From NCBI GenBank assembly GCA_963204745.1, contig CAUJHF010000008.1:1-33879 (forward strand): a DNA stretch of 33,879 bases, given 5' to 3'. The notes under the pieces are model-generated. The model worked only from the letters and a program-made list of their open reading frames with translations, searched no databases and had not been told where the DNA came from. Position 1 is the stretch's first letter. Each line of letters opens with the position of its first letter. The stretch comes from Pseudomonadota bacterium (GTDB lineage Bacteria; Pseudomonadota; Gammaproteobacteria; Steroidobacterales; GCA-2729495). The translations under genes and the position numbers were made by a program. Positions 11,773 through 21,534 of this stretch are shown here, in pieces.

Positions 11773-12444
11773 TCAGGCCGTTCTCGGCACGAAACGGGCC
11801 GGATCCATGTGGCGGCCCTGATACAGCACTTCAAAGTGCAGATGGGTACCGGTCGCCCGGCCTGTCGCCCCCATCAGGGCAATGGTCTGGCCAGGCTTTA
11901 CGTAGTCGCCCGGACCCACGAAATTGGAGGCATTGTGGCCGTAGCGGGTAACCCAGCCGTTGCCATGGTCGATCTCGATCAGATTGCCATAGCCACGCAG
12001 CGGGCCAGACCAGGTGACGACGCCGGGAGCCACCGCCAGGATCACGCTGTTGACGGGCCCGGCAAAGTCCAGGCCACGGTGCATGGCCGGGTCGCCAGTG
12101 AAGGGATCGGCGCGCTTGCCGTACTGGCTGGACACCCGGCCGCCGACCACTGGCCGGGCAAGCCGATCGGCAAACTGCTCCGGAATCAGCTGCACCCTGC
12201 TCGCCACTGAAACCGGCTGTCGCTGTGGGCTGACCGTCGGTGCGTCGATGGCCTCGGACTCGTCGGGACCGCCTGCAGGCAAGGCCGGCTGCGCCACCAC
12301 GGCGACTGCCGGGGTCTGCAGGCTGGCATAGAGGCAGCCCAGGCCGAAGCCTGTTCCACCCAGCGACAGCGCGACAGCAGCACCCAGCAGCACAGGCAAG
12401 AGCTGTGCGCTGCGCGACCAATCTGTCTGCGGAACCGTGCCCAA
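11773..12444 (-). CDS. Membrane-anchored M23 family metallopeptidase
   Basis: A LytM-type zinc endopeptidase domain (about residues 100-223) that in this family cleaves or regulates cleavage of peptidoglycan crosslinks in the periplasm. Zinc ligands are present: H and D in MHRGLDFAG and the HxH motif in THLHFEV, so the enzyme appears active. One membrane segment near residues 15-40 (LLPVLLGAAVALSLGGTGFG) anchors it. I place the start at TTG 12444 because AGGAG (plus-strand CTCCT 12452-12456) lies 7 nt upstream, giving 223 residues. Longer readings would overlap the divergent dciA start. It sits between lpxC and secA, the position taken by secM in E. coli. Confidence 0.85.
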   Translation of the reverse strand: MGTVPQTDWSRSAQLLPVLLGAAVALSLGGTGFGLGCLYASLQTPAVAVVAQPALPAGGPDESEAIDAPTVSPQRQPVSVASRVQLIPEQFADRLARPVVGGRVSSQYGKRADPFTGDPAMHRGLDFAGPVNSVILAVAPGVVTWSGPLRGYGNLIEIDHGNGWVTRYGHNASNFVGPGDYVKPGQTIALMGATGRATGTHLHFEVLYQGRHMDPARFVPRTA

Positions 12445-12554
12445 CGGCAAACTCCTGAAGAAAAACCGGCCAGACACTGATGCGGCCGGCGCATAGACTA
12501 TGCCCGAGGCACCCAAGCGGGACAAGGAACAGCGCACAACCTGACGCGAACACC

Positions 12555-12890
12555 ATGAGCGACGCATCACGAAATCAGCCCCGTTCGCTGGGCACCCTGT
12601 TCACCGAGGTAAAGGCACTGGGCGCGCTGGCCGAAGCAGTGGAGCGGCATCTCGATCTGGCGACACAGGTCAGGACTGCGCTCGGCGAACCACTTGGGTC
12701 CGGTGTTTCAGCCTGCAATCTGCGGCCCGACGGCACCCTGATCGTGACAGCGACGAGTCCCGAATGGGCGGCCCGACTGCGCTTCGAGGCCGAGGCCATC
12801 CTCGGCGCCTGCCGCAGGCAATTCCCGGCAGCGAGCCGGATCAGGGTACGGGTCGGGACAAATCAGACGGCGCCGACAGGCACCGGGTAG
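12555..12890 (+). CDS. dciA: DciA-type (DUF721) replicative helicase loader
   Basis: A 111-residue DUF721 protein. The conserved KH-like core is clear: [20 protein letters not shown], followed by a short tail ending IRVRVGTNQ. DciA proteins load DnaB helicase in bacteria lacking dnaC, and a DUF721 gene between lpxC and secA is common in gammaproteobacteria. ATG 12555 is chosen because the conserved N-terminal helix (SLGTLFTEV) follows soon after, though the Shine-Dalgarno sequence is weak. It is the only + strand gene inside the wall-synthesis block and its last 28 nt overlap the 3' end of lpxC convergently. Confidence 0.82.
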   Translation: MSDASRNQPRSLGTLFTEVKALGALAEAVERHLDLATQVRTALGEPLGSGVSACNLRPDGTLIVTATSPEWAARLRFEAEAILGACRRQFPAASRIRVRVGTNQTAPTGTG

Positions 12891-13771
12891 AAGATCGGTG
12901 CCACGCGCTGCTCATCGAAGCTGACCAGCTCCCAGGCCGAAGCATCGGCATGCAGGGCACGCAGCAGCTTGTTGTTGAGTGCATGGCCCGACTTGACGGC
13001 AGTCAGCTCGCCGACCAGACAGTGTCCGAGCAGGTAAATGTCGCCGACGACATCAAGAATCTTGTGTTTGACGAACTCGTCCTCAAAACGCAGGCCGTCC
13101 TCATTGAGGATGCGGAAATCGTCGAGCACGATCGCATTGTCCATGCTGCCACCAAGCGTCAGCTGACGGGTGCGCAGCATCTCGATATCCCGCGCGAAAC
13201 CGAAGGTCCGGGCGCGGGATATCTCTTTAAGGAAGGCAGTCGTCGAGAAATCCACCGTCGCCGTCTGGCTGTGCCGGCGAAAAACCGGGTGATCGAAATC
13301 GATGCGGAAATTGATCTTCAGGCCGGGGAAGGGTTTGATCTCGGCAGACTTGTCGCCTTCTTCAACGCGTACGGCCTTGCGTACACGTATGAATTTCTTG
13401 GCTGCATTCTGCTCAGCGATACCCGCCGACTGCAGCAGGAACACAAACGGCGCCGCGCTGCCGTCCATGATCGGCACCTCGGGGGCGCTGAGGTCCACAT
13501 AGGCATTGTCGACACCGAGACCGGACAGCGCCGCCATCAGGTGTTCGATGGTGGCGACCTTCACGTCGCCCTTGACCAGGGTGGTGCCCAGCATGGTCTC
13601 GCCCACACTGAAGGCATCGGCCTTGATATCTACCGGCGGGTCGAGATCAACGCGACGGAACACGATACCCGTATTCTCGGCAGCCGGGCGCAGGGTCATG
13701 AACACCTTGCGGCCGGTATGCAGGCCCACACCGGTGGCCCGAATCGCTGTTTTCAGCGTCCGTTGTTTCAA
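12863..13771 (-). CDS. lpxC: LpxC, UDP-3-O-acyl-N-acetylglucosamine deacetylase
   Basis: The zinc amidase of the committed step of lipid A synthesis; 302 residues, the usual length. Zinc and catalytic motifs are intact: [22 protein letters not shown] and [10 protein letters not shown]. The start is TTG 13771, giving [20 protein letters not shown], because AGGGAG lies 6 nt upstream and the product then matches the family N-terminus. Upstream in-frame codons lack support. It is the last member of the dcw block, 123 nt after ftsZ, and probably also has its own promoter. Confidence 0.96.
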   Translation of the reverse strand: MKQRTLKTAIRATGVGLHTGRKVFMTLRPAAENTGIVFRRVDLDPPVDIKADAFSVGETMLGTTLVKGDVKVATIEHLMAALSGLGVDNAYVDLSAPEVPIMDGSAAPFVFLLQSAGIAEQNAAKKFIRVRKAVRVEEGDKSAEIKPFPGLKINFRIDFDHPVFRRHSQTATVDFSTTAFLKEISRARTFGFARDIEMLRTRQLTLGGSMDNAIVLDDFRILNEDGLRFEDEFVKHKILDVVGDIYLLGHCLVGELTAVKSGHALNNKLLRALHADASAWELVSFDEQRVAPIFYPVPVGAV

Positions 13772-13836
13772 AATCGGCTCCCTGCGGAGACAAAAACCCG
13801 CACGCACCGTACCACAGCCCGTCAAAACCGTGCAAT

Positions 13837-13865
13837 GGCGCCGGTCCGGGTTCTGTCCCGGCGCC
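13837..13865 (-). other. GC-rich hairpin in the ftsZ-lpxC gap
   Basis: GGCGCCGG (13837-13844) pairs perfectly with CCGGCGCC (13858-13865) around a 13-nt loop. It lies about 30 nt after the ftsZ stop and about 65 nt before the lpxC start. The - strand continues ATTGCACGG, so there is no U-tract and it is not a standard terminator. It may stabilise the ftsZ mRNA end or be a processing site. Confidence 0.45.
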
Positions 13866-13894
13866 CGGCGCTACTGCCATCTGCCAGCCGCGCT

Positions 13895-15091
13895 TCAGTC
13901 CGCCTGCCGGCGCAAGAATGCCGGCACGTCGAGCAGATCAAAGGACGTATCGCTGCTGTCGGTCAACTGGTCACCAACCGCGCGCTTGCGCATCCAGGCC
14001 GGCTGATCGTAAGCGCTGCCGTAGACATCGGCCGATACGGGTTCCGCTTCCCGGGAATTGCGGGCTTCCGCATGCCGCGGTGCAACGGCGACTGGCTGCG
14101 GCACCATGCGGATGATCGGCTGCTGCCGGGCTGCCGGCTGACCCAGACCGGTCGCCACCACGGTTACCCGGATCGCATCGCCCATCTCCGGATCGATGAC
14201 CGTACCGATGACCACCGTGGCATCTTCTGATGCGCAGTGCTTGACCGCCTCACCCACCTGGTTGAATTCGCCGATGGACAGGTTTTCGCCGCCAGTCACA
14301 TTGACGAGGATGCCGCGCGCACCGGAAAGGTTGATGTCTTCGAGCAGCGGGCTGGAAATCGCCGCCTCGGCTGCTTCACGGGCACGATCCGTACCGCGCG
14401 CTGAACCCGAGCCCATCATCGCCATGCCCATCTCGGACATCACCGTGCGGACGTCGGCAAAGTCCACGTTGATCAGGCCCGGCCGGGTGATCAGCTCGGC
14501 AATGCCCTGCACCGCACCCTGCAGCACTTCGTTGGCAGCCTTGAAGGCATCCAGCAGCGTGGTCTCCATGCCCAGTACGGACAGCAGCTTCTCGTTGGGG
14601 ATCGTGATCAGGGAATCGACATACTTGCCGAGTTCGGCGATGCCCTGATCGGCGATCATCAGACGCTTCTTGCCTTCCATCGAGAAGGGCTTGGTCACCA
14701 CGGCAACCGTGAGGATGCCGAGTTCCCGGGCCACCTGCGCAACGATCGGCGCTGCACCGGTACCGGTACCACCGCCGAGGCCCGCCGTGATGAACAGCAT
14801 ATCGGCACCTTCGATGACCTCGATGATCCGGTCGCGGTCTTCCATCGCAGCCTGACGGCCGACATCCGGATTCGCACCGGCGCCAAGACCCTTGGTAATG
14901 TTGCAGCCGATCTGCAGGGCAGTACGGACGTTCGAAGTCCGCAATGCCTGTGCATCGGTATTGCAACAGATGAAATCCACACCATCGATCCCGGTACTTA
15001 CCATGTGCCGGACAGCGTTACCGCCGCCTCCGCCCACGCCAAGTACCTTGATGACCGCGTTCTGGCTGCCCGCATCCATCAGTTCAAACAT
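13895..15091 (-). CDS. ftsZ: FtsZ, tubulin-like division GTPase
   Basis: Forms the cytokinetic Z-ring at midcell; 398 residues. The GTP-binding tubulin signature GGGTGTG lies near residue 106, with the N-terminal [13 protein letters not shown], the T7 synergy loop [11 protein letters not shown], and the conserved C-terminal tail [13 protein letters not shown] that binds FtsA, ZipA and ZapD. The flexible linker spans about 320-380. The start ATG has GGGAGACGG upstream. It follows ftsA after 42 nt, a typical dcw arrangement. Confidence 0.98.
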   Translation of the reverse strand: MFELMDAGSQNAVIKVLGVGGGGGNAVRHMVSTGIDGVDFICCNTDAQALRTSNVRTALQIGCNITKGLGAGANPDVGRQAAMEDRDRIIEVIEGADMLFITAGLGGGTGTGAAPIVAQVARELGILTVAVVTKPFSMEGKKRLMIADQGIAELGKYVDSLITIPNEKLLSVLGMETTLLDAFKAANEVLQGAVQGIAELITRPGLINVDFADVRTVMSEMGMAMMGSGSARGTDRAREAAEAAISSPLLEDINLSGARGILVNVTGGENLSIGEFNQVGEAVKHCASEDATVVIGTVIDPEMGDAIRVTVVATGLGQPAARQQPIIRMVPQPVAVAPRHAEARNSREAEPVSADVYGSAYDQPAWMRKRAVGDQLTDSSDTSFDLLDVPAFLRRQAD

Positions 15092-15133
15092 TTTTCCGTC
15101 TCCCGTAGTAAATGACTGGCGACAACAACAAAA

Positions 15134-16369
15134 TCAGAAATTCCCCTGGAACCAGCTCTTCATCCGGCCCCAGACCTCACGCAACCCTGCCCCTACCGGT
15201 ACATCTGCTGCCAGGCGCATCGCCCGGCTCCTTGCGTAGACCAGCAATCCGATTCCCGTCGAGTGAATCGGATTGCGCACCACATCGCCGAGGCCGCGCA
15301 CATGCTGTGGTACGCCGAGGCGCACCGGCATGTGAAAGACCTCCTCCGCAAGTTCAACGGCGCCTTCCATCTTGGCGCTGCCGCCGGTCAGCACGATGCC
15401 GGCAGCGATCATGTTTTCGCATCCGCTGCGCCGCAGTTCGTCCCGGATCAGGCCGAACAGCTCTTCGTAGCGTGGCTCCACAACTTCGGCCAGCGTCTGA
15501 CGGGCCAGCCGGCGCGGCGGGCGGTCACCCACACTCGGCACCTCGATGGTTTCATCGAGGTTGGCCAGCTGCGAAAGCGCGCAGGCATACTTGATCTTGA
15601 TCTCTTCCGCGTACTGGGTAGGTGTACGCATCGAGAGGGCAATATCGTTGGTGACCTGGTCACCGGCGATCGGGATTACTGCCGTATGGCGGATCGCGCC
15701 GTTGTTGAATACGGCGATGTCTGTAGTGCCACCACCGATGTCCACGAGGCAGATGCCAAGCTCTTTCTCATCATCGGTCAGCACGGCGTAACTCGAAGCC
15801 AGCTGCTCAAGAACGATGTCTTCGACTTCGAGCCCGCAACGCTGCACGCACTTGACGATGTTCTGCGCGGCGCTGGCTGCGCCGGTCACCATGTGGACGC
15901 GGGCTTCGAGACGCACGCCGGACATGCCGATGGGCTCCCGGATGCCTTCCTGCCCGTCGATGATGAATTCCTGGGGCAGGACATGGAGGACCTTCTGGTC
16001 GGCCGGAATCGCCACGGCGCGTGCTGCATCGATCACGCGGTCGACATCGCTCTGCGTGACCTCGCGGTCGCGGATCGCCACGATGCCGTGCGAATTCAGG
16101 CTGCGCACATGGCTGCCGGCGATGCCGGCATAGACCTGGCTGATGTCGCAACCGGCCATGAGTTCGGCTTCCTCGATGGCGCGCTGTATCGAGATCACCG
16201 TGGACTCGATATTGACGACGACACCTTTCTTCAGCCCCTTTGAGGGATGCATGCCGAAACCGATCACTTCGACCTGACCGTCGTCCTGCAGCTCGCCAAC
16301 AATCGCGACTACCTTCGAGGTGCCGATATCGAGGCCGACGATGATGTGCTTGTCGTCCTTCCTAGGCAT
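15134..16369 (-). CDS. ftsA: FtsA, actin-like divisome protein
   Basis: An actin-fold ATPase that tethers FtsZ to the membrane and recruits later divisome proteins; 411 residues. The phosphate-1 motif is in IVGLDIGTSKVVAIVGEL near the N-terminus, the second nucleotide motif is CLVDIGGGTTDIAVF, and the adenosine motif includes GIVLTGGSAKMEG. The C-terminal membrane-targeting helix is seen in the last residues (WGRMKSWFQGNF). The start ATG 16369 overlaps the ftsQ stop by 8 nt; the open frame upstream lies inside ftsQ and was discarded. Confidence 0.97.
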   Translation of the reverse strand: MPRKDDKHIIVGLDIGTSKVVAIVGELQDDGQVEVIGFGMHPSKGLKKGVVVNIESTVISIQRAIEEAELMAGCDISQVYAGIAGSHVRSLNSHGIVAIRDREVTQSDVDRVIDAARAVAIPADQKVLHVLPQEFIIDGQEGIREPIGMSGVRLEARVHMVTGAASAAQNIVKCVQRCGLEVEDIVLEQLASSYAVLTDDEKELGICLVDIGGGTTDIAVFNNGAIRHTAVIPIAGDQVTNDIALSMRTPTQYAEEIKIKYACALSQLANLDETIEVPSVGDRPPRRLARQTLAEVVEPRYEELFGLIRDELRRSGCENMIAAGIVLTGGSAKMEGAVELAEEVFHMPVRLGVPQHVRGLGDVVRNPIHSTGIGLLVYARSRAMRLAADVPVGAGLREVWGRMKSWFQGNF

Positions 16370-17138
16370 TGGGCGACTTTTCCCCGGCGGCGTGCTGGTG
16401 TTTCCAGCCCACAGCAAAACCGTTCGTGTAACGCATGTCGATGTAGTTCACGTCGGCCGCAACCGCGGCGACGACCGAATCCAGCGCTTCAAAAAAGCGC
16501 GCCAGACGGATATCGATATCCTGCGATCCAAGGCGTACCTGGATACCATTGCTCAGGCGCAGCGACCACGCGCCGCGTTTGTCCAGTTCAAGGGCCGCAA
16601 GCGCCAGTCCGCGATGTATCAGCTGTTCCTGGATGGCAACGTAGCGCGCTGCGACCTCGGCTTCCGTACCCTCGGGTCCGTTGAGCCGCGGCAGTCCGGC
16701 GGGGATGTGGTCGGCATTGCTGACAAACAGCCGCCCCTGCGGATTGAGCAGACCGTGCTCGTTCCAGCGTGCGGCCGGCTGTTCCTCGGTCACCGTGACA
16801 TCCAGGGTGCCTGGCCACTTGCGGCTCACGCGCGCAGTGGCAACCCAGGGCATCGCGGACAGCTGCTGCTGCACCACATCGAGCGGCGTGGCCAGAAAAC
16901 CCTGGCCCATATAAGGACGCAACAGCGATGCGAGGCGATCAGCCGAGACGCGCTCGAATTCGCCATTGATCACGACCTGCTCGACCGGACGGTTCAGCAG
17001 CCAGCGGCCGGCGAACAGCGCGCCTCCGGCGAGCAACAACACGCCGAGCACGCTCGTGATACGCACCCAGGGAATCACCGGGAGCCTGATCCGCGGCTCA
17101 GCGCGGCGCTTGCGGTTGCGGCGATTCAACACGCTCAT
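16362..17138 (-). CDS. ftsQ: FtsQ, divisome membrane protein
   Basis: A bitopic protein linking early and late divisome parts through FtsB/FtsL; 258 residues. It has a basic cytoplasmic N-terminus (RRNRKRRAEPR), one membrane helix at about 28-48, a POTRA domain at about 50-122 (VVINGEFERVSADRL to VTVTEEQPAARW) and the FtsQ beta domain to about 245. The ATG overlaps the ddl stop by 4 nt (ATGA), and the 3' end overlaps ftsA by 8 nt. Confidence 0.95.
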   Translation of the reverse strand: MSVLNRRNRKRRAEPRIRLPVIPWVRITSVLGVLLLAGGALFAGRWLLNRPVEQVVINGEFERVSADRLASLLRPYMGQGFLATPLDVVQQQLSAMPWVATARVSRKWPGTLDVTVTEEQPAARWNEHGLLNPQGRLFVSNADHIPAGLPRLNGPEGTEAEVAARYVAIQEQLIHRGLALAALELDKRGAWSLRLSNGIQVRLGSQDIDIRLARFFEALDSVVAAVAADVNYIDMRYTNGFAVGWKHQHAAGEKSPNA

Positions 17139-18094
17139 TTCGATACCTCCGCAACCGGAGCGAGGCTCGTTTCGAGAATTCGCCAGACCAGGTCATCGAA
17201 ACTGGTACCGGCGGCGGCAGCGGCCATCGGTACCAGGCTGTGACTGGTCATGCCCGGTACGGTATTGATTTCGAGTACCAGCGGCCCGACCTGTGCGGCC
17301 ACCATGATGTCCACGCGTCCCCAGCCTTCGGCGCCGACCGCCGAGAAAGCGGCGCGGGCCACTTCAGCCAGCTCCCGTTCCTCCGCGGGGCGCAGACCAC
17401 AGGGACAGAGGTAGCGCGTCTCGTCGCTGAAGTACTTGGCCTGGTAGTCGTAAAACACGCCGTCGGTCTGGATGCGGATCAGCGGCAGGACTTCATCGTG
17501 CAGCACCGCCGCCGTGTACTCCGGCCCGCTCACCCATTCTTCGGCGAAGACCTCGCAGTTGAAACCGGCGGCAAGCTGCCAGGCGCCAGCCAGCTGCTCG
17601 ACGCGGCTGACCTTGCTCATGCCGATGCTGGAACCTTCAGCCGAAGGCTTGACCATCAGTGGCAAGCCGAGCTGCCCGGCCGCCTCGACCAGATCCGCTT
17701 CATTGCGGATCACGCAATAACGCGGCGTGGGCAGGCCGGCGCCCTGCAAGAGACGCTTGGTGCGCAGCTTGTCCATGCTGATCGCCGAACCCAACACGCC
17801 CGAGCCAGTGAAAGGCAGACCCAGAAAGGACAGCAATCCCTGCAGGGTGCCATCCTCGCCGCCGCGGCCATGCAGCGCGATCCACACCCGGTCATAGCCG
17901 CCGGCAGACAACCGGCTGACGAGATCACGGCCACAGGCGTCCAATGGCTCGGCAGCTACACCCTTGTTAATGAGTGCCTTGAGCACAGCCTGACCGGTGA
18001 GCAGCGAGATCTCCCGCTCGGCAGAATCGCCGCCCATCAGCACGACGACGCGTCCAAATGCGGCGGGGTCAGTGATGCGCGGGTAGTTGGCCAT
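17135..18094 (-). CDS. ddl: Ddl, D-alanine-D-alanine ligase
   Basis: An ATP-grasp enzyme making the D-Ala-D-Ala dipeptide used by MurF; 319 residues. Family elements are VVLMGGDSAEREISLLTG near the N-terminus, ALHGRGGEDGTLQG, the ATP-binding VKPSAEGSSIGMSKV, and the metal and substrate site EINTVPGMTSHSLVP. The start ATG 18094 follows GGAGG by 10 nt; TTG 18100, overlapping the murB stop, would add two residues. It lies between murB and ftsQ as in many gammaproteobacteria. Confidence 0.96.
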   Translation of the reverse strand: MANYPRITDPAAFGRVVVLMGGDSAEREISLLTGQAVLKALINKGVAAEPLDACGRDLVSRLSAGGYDRVWIALHGRGGEDGTLQGLLSFLGLPFTGSGVLGSAISMDKLRTKRLLQGAGLPTPRYCVIRNEADLVEAAGQLGLPLMVKPSAEGSSIGMSKVSRVEQLAGAWQLAAGFNCEVFAEEWVSGPEYTAAVLHDEVLPLIRIQTDGVFYDYQAKYFSDETRYLCPCGLRPAEERELAEVARAAFSAVGAEGWGRVDIMVAAQVGPLVLEINTVPGMTSHSLVPMAAAAAGTSFDDLVWRILETSLAPVAEVSK

Positions 18095-18096
18095 GC

Positions 18097-19011
18097 TCAA
18101 GCCCCCTCCGCCCTGGTGTGGCCGGCGGCCGGCTCACCGATGATCTGCACTTCCGGCTCGAGCCGCACGCCATGCCGGCTCTCAACCGTGGCCTGCACCT
18201 TCAAAATCAGGTTCTCGATGTCGGCCGCCGTCGCGCCGCCGGTGTTGATGATGAAATTGGCGTGCTTCGGCGAGACCTGCGCTCCGCCGATCCGGGCCTC
18301 CTTGAGGCCGGCTGTTTCGATGAGCCGCGCCGCATGGTCGCCGGGAGGGTTCTTGAACACCGACCCGCAGCTCGGCAGTCCGAGCGGCTGACTGGCCTTG
18401 CGCTCGGCGATCAGCGTCCGCATGCGCGCCCCGGCAACCTGGTAGTTCTCCTCAAACTGCATGCGGGCGGCGAGAAACCACTCATCCGCGGGCTTCTGCA
18501 CATGCCGGTAGCCGACTTCATAGGCATCACGGCTACGGGTATGCACCACGCCGCGCCGGTCGAGCACATCGACCTCGATGACACTGTTCCAGGTTTCACC
18601 GCCAAAGGCACCCGCGTTCATGCGCAGCGCACCGCCGACACTGCCGGGAATGCCGGCAAAGAATTCGGCAGGGCCAAGCTGCCAGCGGCCGCATTGCCGG
18701 GCCACGACCGTGCAGGCCACGCCCGCTTCCGCTTCCACGACACCGCCGCCGAGATTGCGCAGCTCACCGAGTGCCTGGCTTGTCGCGATGACGACGCCGC
18801 GAATGCCACCATCCCTGACGAGGAGGTTGCTTCCGAAACCAACCCAGTAAACCGGTATGCTCGCATCAAGACCGCGAAAAAATTCCAGAAGTTCAGCGCG
18901 ACAACGCGGCGCATGATACACGTCTGCGGGGCCGCCGACTCGCCATGTCGTATGTTTCGACATCAACTCGTCGTGCAACAACTTTCCCGGGCGTTCTTTC
19001 TTCATCGTCAT
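18097..19011 (-). CDS. murB: MurB, UDP-N-acetylenolpyruvoylglucosamine reductase
   Basis: A flavoenzyme that reduces the enolpyruvyl group to give UDP-MurNAc; 304 residues, shorter than E. coli MurB and closer to the type II form. FAD-domain motifs are TTWRVGGPAD, GFGSNLLVRDGG and GIPGSVGGALRMNAGA. The C-terminal catalytic segment is SCGSVFKNP, with AQVSPKHANFIIN after it. The start ATG shares one base with the murC stop (TGATG); an overlapping GTG three bases earlier and an ATG two codons later are alternatives. Confidence 0.95.
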   Translation of the reverse strand: MTMKKERPGKLLHDELMSKHTTWRVGGPADVYHAPRCRAELLEFFRGLDASIPVYWVGFGSNLLVRDGGIRGVVIATSQALGELRNLGGGVVEAEAGVACTVVARQCGRWQLGPAEFFAGIPGSVGGALRMNAGAFGGETWNSVIEVDVLDRRGVVHTRSRDAYEVGYRHVQKPADEWFLAARMQFEENYQVAGARMRTLIAERKASQPLGLPSCGSVFKNPPGDHAARLIETAGLKEARIGGAQVSPKHANFIINTGGATAADIENLILKVQATVESRHGVRLEPEVQIIGEPAAGHTRAEGA

Positions 19012-20441
19012 CACATCGCACCACCCGTGTGCAACGTTGTCTGCTCGCCGTGTTGCTCGCGAAGTTGCAATGCCATCGCGCCGATGTTGCCGGCGCCGAG
19101 CGTCAGCAGCACATCACCGGACTCCAGCACGCCGGCCAGCAACTCGTTCAGTTCATCGATCTGCGGGACGAATACCGGCTCGATCTGCCCGCGGCTGCGG
19201 ATGGCCCGGCAGATGGCGCGTCCGTCGGCGTTGGCGATCGGCGCTTCACCTGCGGCATAGACCTCCATGACGAGCAGGCGATCGGCCGCCGACAGCGCCT
19301 CGGCAAAATCATCGAGCAGATCGCGCGTTCTCGTATAACGATGCGGCTGGAAAGCGACGACCAGCCGGCGCTCCGGCCAGGCCTGGCGCGCTGCTTCTAT
19401 GGTGGCGGCAATTTCGGTCGGATGGTGGCCGTAGTCATCGACCAGCGTCACGCGGTGGCCAGCGATCACGATATCGCCAAGCATCTGCAGGCGCCGGTCG
19501 ACGCCCTCAAAGCCGGCAAGTGCCTGCTGGCAGGCCGCGTCGTCGAGTTCAAGGTCGCAGGCGACGGCCACCGCGGCGAGTGCATTCAGGACGTTGTGCC
19601 GGCCGGGCAGATTGAGCACGACCTGCAGGGGCGGTGCCGGCGCCGGGCGCACGACGGTAAAGCGGGAACGCAAACCTTCGCGGACCAGGTTTTCCGCACG
19701 CACATCGGCCTCGGGCGAGAACCCATAGCTCAGGGTGGCACGGTGGAGCTCCGGCAGGATCGCGCGCACGCCCGGATCGTCGATGCACACCACAGCCAGG
19801 CCATAGAAGGGCAGATTGTGCAGGAACTCCAAGAAAGTCTGGCGAAGACGCCCGACATCGCCGCCGTATGTGCCGAGATGGTCGTTGCCGATGTTGGTGA
19901 CCACAGCCACCATCGGCTGCAGGTGGATGAACGACGCATCGCTCTCGTCGGCTTCAGCAACCAGATAGCGGCCGGCACCGAGACGACCGTTCGAGTCGGC
20001 ACTCTTCAGCCGCCCGCCGATGACAAAGGTCGGATCCTGTCCGGCTTCGGCCAGCACGCTCGCGATCAGGCTCGTGGTCGTGGTCTTGCCATGGCTGCCG
20101 GAGACGGCGATCGCATGCCGGAATCGCATCAGTTCGGCCAGCATCTCGGCGCGCCGGACTACCGGCTTGCGGTTGGCCTGTGCCGCCAGCACTTCCGGAT
20201 TGTCGGCAGCGACCGCGCTGGATATCACCACCACATCGGCATCCGCGACATGCTCGGCGCGATGGCCGATATGCACGAGTGCGCCGAGCCGCGTGAGGCG
20301 CCGGGTGACAGCCGACTCGCGCAGGTCGGAGCCCTGTACGGCATAGCCCAGGTTGAGCAGCACCTCGGCAATCCCGCCCATGCCGACGCCGCCGATTCCG
20401 ACCAGGTGTATGCGATTGATCCGGCGCATGCGGTCACGCAT
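19011..20441 (-). CDS. murC: MurC, UDP-MurNAc-L-alanine ligase
   Basis: Adds L-Ala to UDP-MurNAc, the first amino acid of the stem peptide; 476 residues. The Rossmann-type N-domain holds [17 protein letters not shown], the ATP-binding loop is [12 protein letters not shown] near 115-126, and the central domain contains EADESDASF and [12 protein letters not shown]. The C-domain has [14 protein letters not shown] 20441 is chosen because GGGAGG lies 7 nt upstream; 26 further in-frame codons lie inside murG. It overlaps the murG end by 8 nt. Confidence 0.97.
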   Translation of the reverse strand: MRDRMRRINRIHLVGIGGVGMGGIAEVLLNLGYAVQGSDLRESAVTRRLTRLGALVHIGHRAEHVADADVVVISSAVAADNPEVLAAQANRKPVVRRAEMLAELMRFRHAIAVSGSHGKTTTTSLIASVLAEAGQDPTFVIGGRLKSADSNGRLGAGRYLVAEADESDASFIHLQPMVAVVTNIGNDHLGTYGGDVGRLRQTFLEFLHNLPFYGLAVVCIDDPGVRAILPELHRATLSYGFSPEADVRAENLVREGLRSRFTVVRPAPAPPLQVVLNLPGRHNVLNALAAVAVACDLELDDAACQQALAGFEGVDRRLQMLGDIVIAGHRVTLVDDYGHHPTEIAATIEAARQAWPERRLVVAFQPHRYTRTRDLLDDFAEALSAADRLLVMEVYAAGEAPIANADGRAICRAIRSRGQIEPVFVPQIDELNELLAGVLESGDVLLTLGAGNIGAMALQLREQHGEQTTLHTGGAM

Positions 20442-21534
20442 CGCTGTGCCTCCCGGCCGGACTGAGGGCCAGGCAGCGGGCCACGATGTCTGCCGTCGCA
20501 TCGGGCATCGCCTGTGCACGGGCCAGCTGTGCCTGCTTCAGCACCAGCCCCGGGTTGTCGATATGCCGTTGCAACGCCGCGGCCAGGCGCTCGGCATCGA
20601 GTTCGTCCTGCCGGATCAGCGTCGCGGCGCCCGCGTTGACCAGATACGCCGCGTTCCGGGTCTGGTGATCATCCACTGCGGCCGGATAAGGCACGAGAAT
20701 TGCGCCGACTCCGGCTGCCGCCAGTTCGGCGACCGTCAGGGCGCCCGAGCGGGCGATCACGAGATCGGCCCAGCCATAGGCTTCAGCCATATCGGCAATG
20801 AACGCCTGCAGATGTGCCTGCACACCGGCGCGGCGATAGGCGACCTCAGCCACGCCGTAGGTGTTCTCGCCGGTCTGATGACGGATCTCCGGACGCTGGC
20901 CTTCCGGGAGCAGTGCCACGGCCGGACCGACTACCGCATTCAGCGCCCTGGCACCCTGGCTACCACCGAGCACCAGCAGCCGCAGTGGACCGGAACGACC
21001 ACGCAGACGCACATCAGGCGCGGGCAGCACAGAGATGTCGTGACGCACGGGGTTGCCGGTCAGGCGGGTCTTGGTGCCGGCAGAAAAACTGCCCGGGAAG
21101 GCTTCAAGCACTTCCCGGGCAAAGTTCGCCAGAAGACGATTGGTAAGACCCGCGACAGCATTCTGTTCATGGATAACGAGCGGTATGCGCAGCAACCAGC
21201 TGGCGAGACCGCCCGGCCCCGCCGTGTAGCCGCCCATGCCGAGCACCAGCTTCGGACGCCGGCGACGCAGGATGCGCAGCGCTTCAACGACGGCCAACAT
21301 GATCTGCAGCGGTGCCATCAGCCAGGCGCCGAGGCCGCGACGACGCAAACCCTTGACGCGCACGCGCTCCAGCTCAATGCCCTCGGCCGGAACCAGCCGG
21401 GCTTCGATACCGAGTTCGGTGCCCAGCCACACGACGGGCTCATTCCGCTCGCGCAGGGCGCGTGCCACGGCAAGCGCCGGGAACACGTGTCCGCCGGTGC
21501 CGCCAGCCATGATGAGGATCGGTGCCGGTTTCAT
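20434..21534 (-). CDS. murG: MurG, lipid II-forming GlcNAc transferase
   Basis: A peripheral membrane GT28 glycosyltransferase that adds GlcNAc to lipid I; 366 residues. The N-domain glycine loop is [16 protein letters not shown], followed by [14 protein letters not shown], and the C-domain carries [13 protein letters not shown] and the donor-binding [24 protein letters not shown] 21534 overlaps the ftsW stop as ATGA. A 143-codon open extension upstream is the shadow of ftsW and has no MurG homology. Confidence 0.97.
   Translation of the reverse strand: MKPAPILIMAGGTGGHVFPALAVARALRERNEPVVWLGTELGIEARLVPAEGIELERVRVKGLRRRGLGAWLMAPLQIMLAVVEALRILRRRRPKLVLGMGGYTAGPGGLASWLLRIPLVIHEQNAVAGLTNRLLANFAREVLEAFPGSFSAGTKTRLTGNPVRHDISVLPAPDVRLRGRSGPLRLLVLGGSQGARALNAVVGPAVALLPEGQRPEIRHQTGENTYGVAEVAYRRAGVQAHLQAFIADMAEAYGWADLVIARSGALTVAELAAAGVGAILVPYPAAVDDHQTRNAAYLVNAGAATLIRQDELDAERLAAALQRHIDNPGLVLKQAQLARAQAMPDATADIVARCLALSPAGRHSDA

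Noticed and set aside
18945-20465. A 506-codon + strand open frame opposite murC
   Set aside because: Shadow of murC codon bias; no family features.
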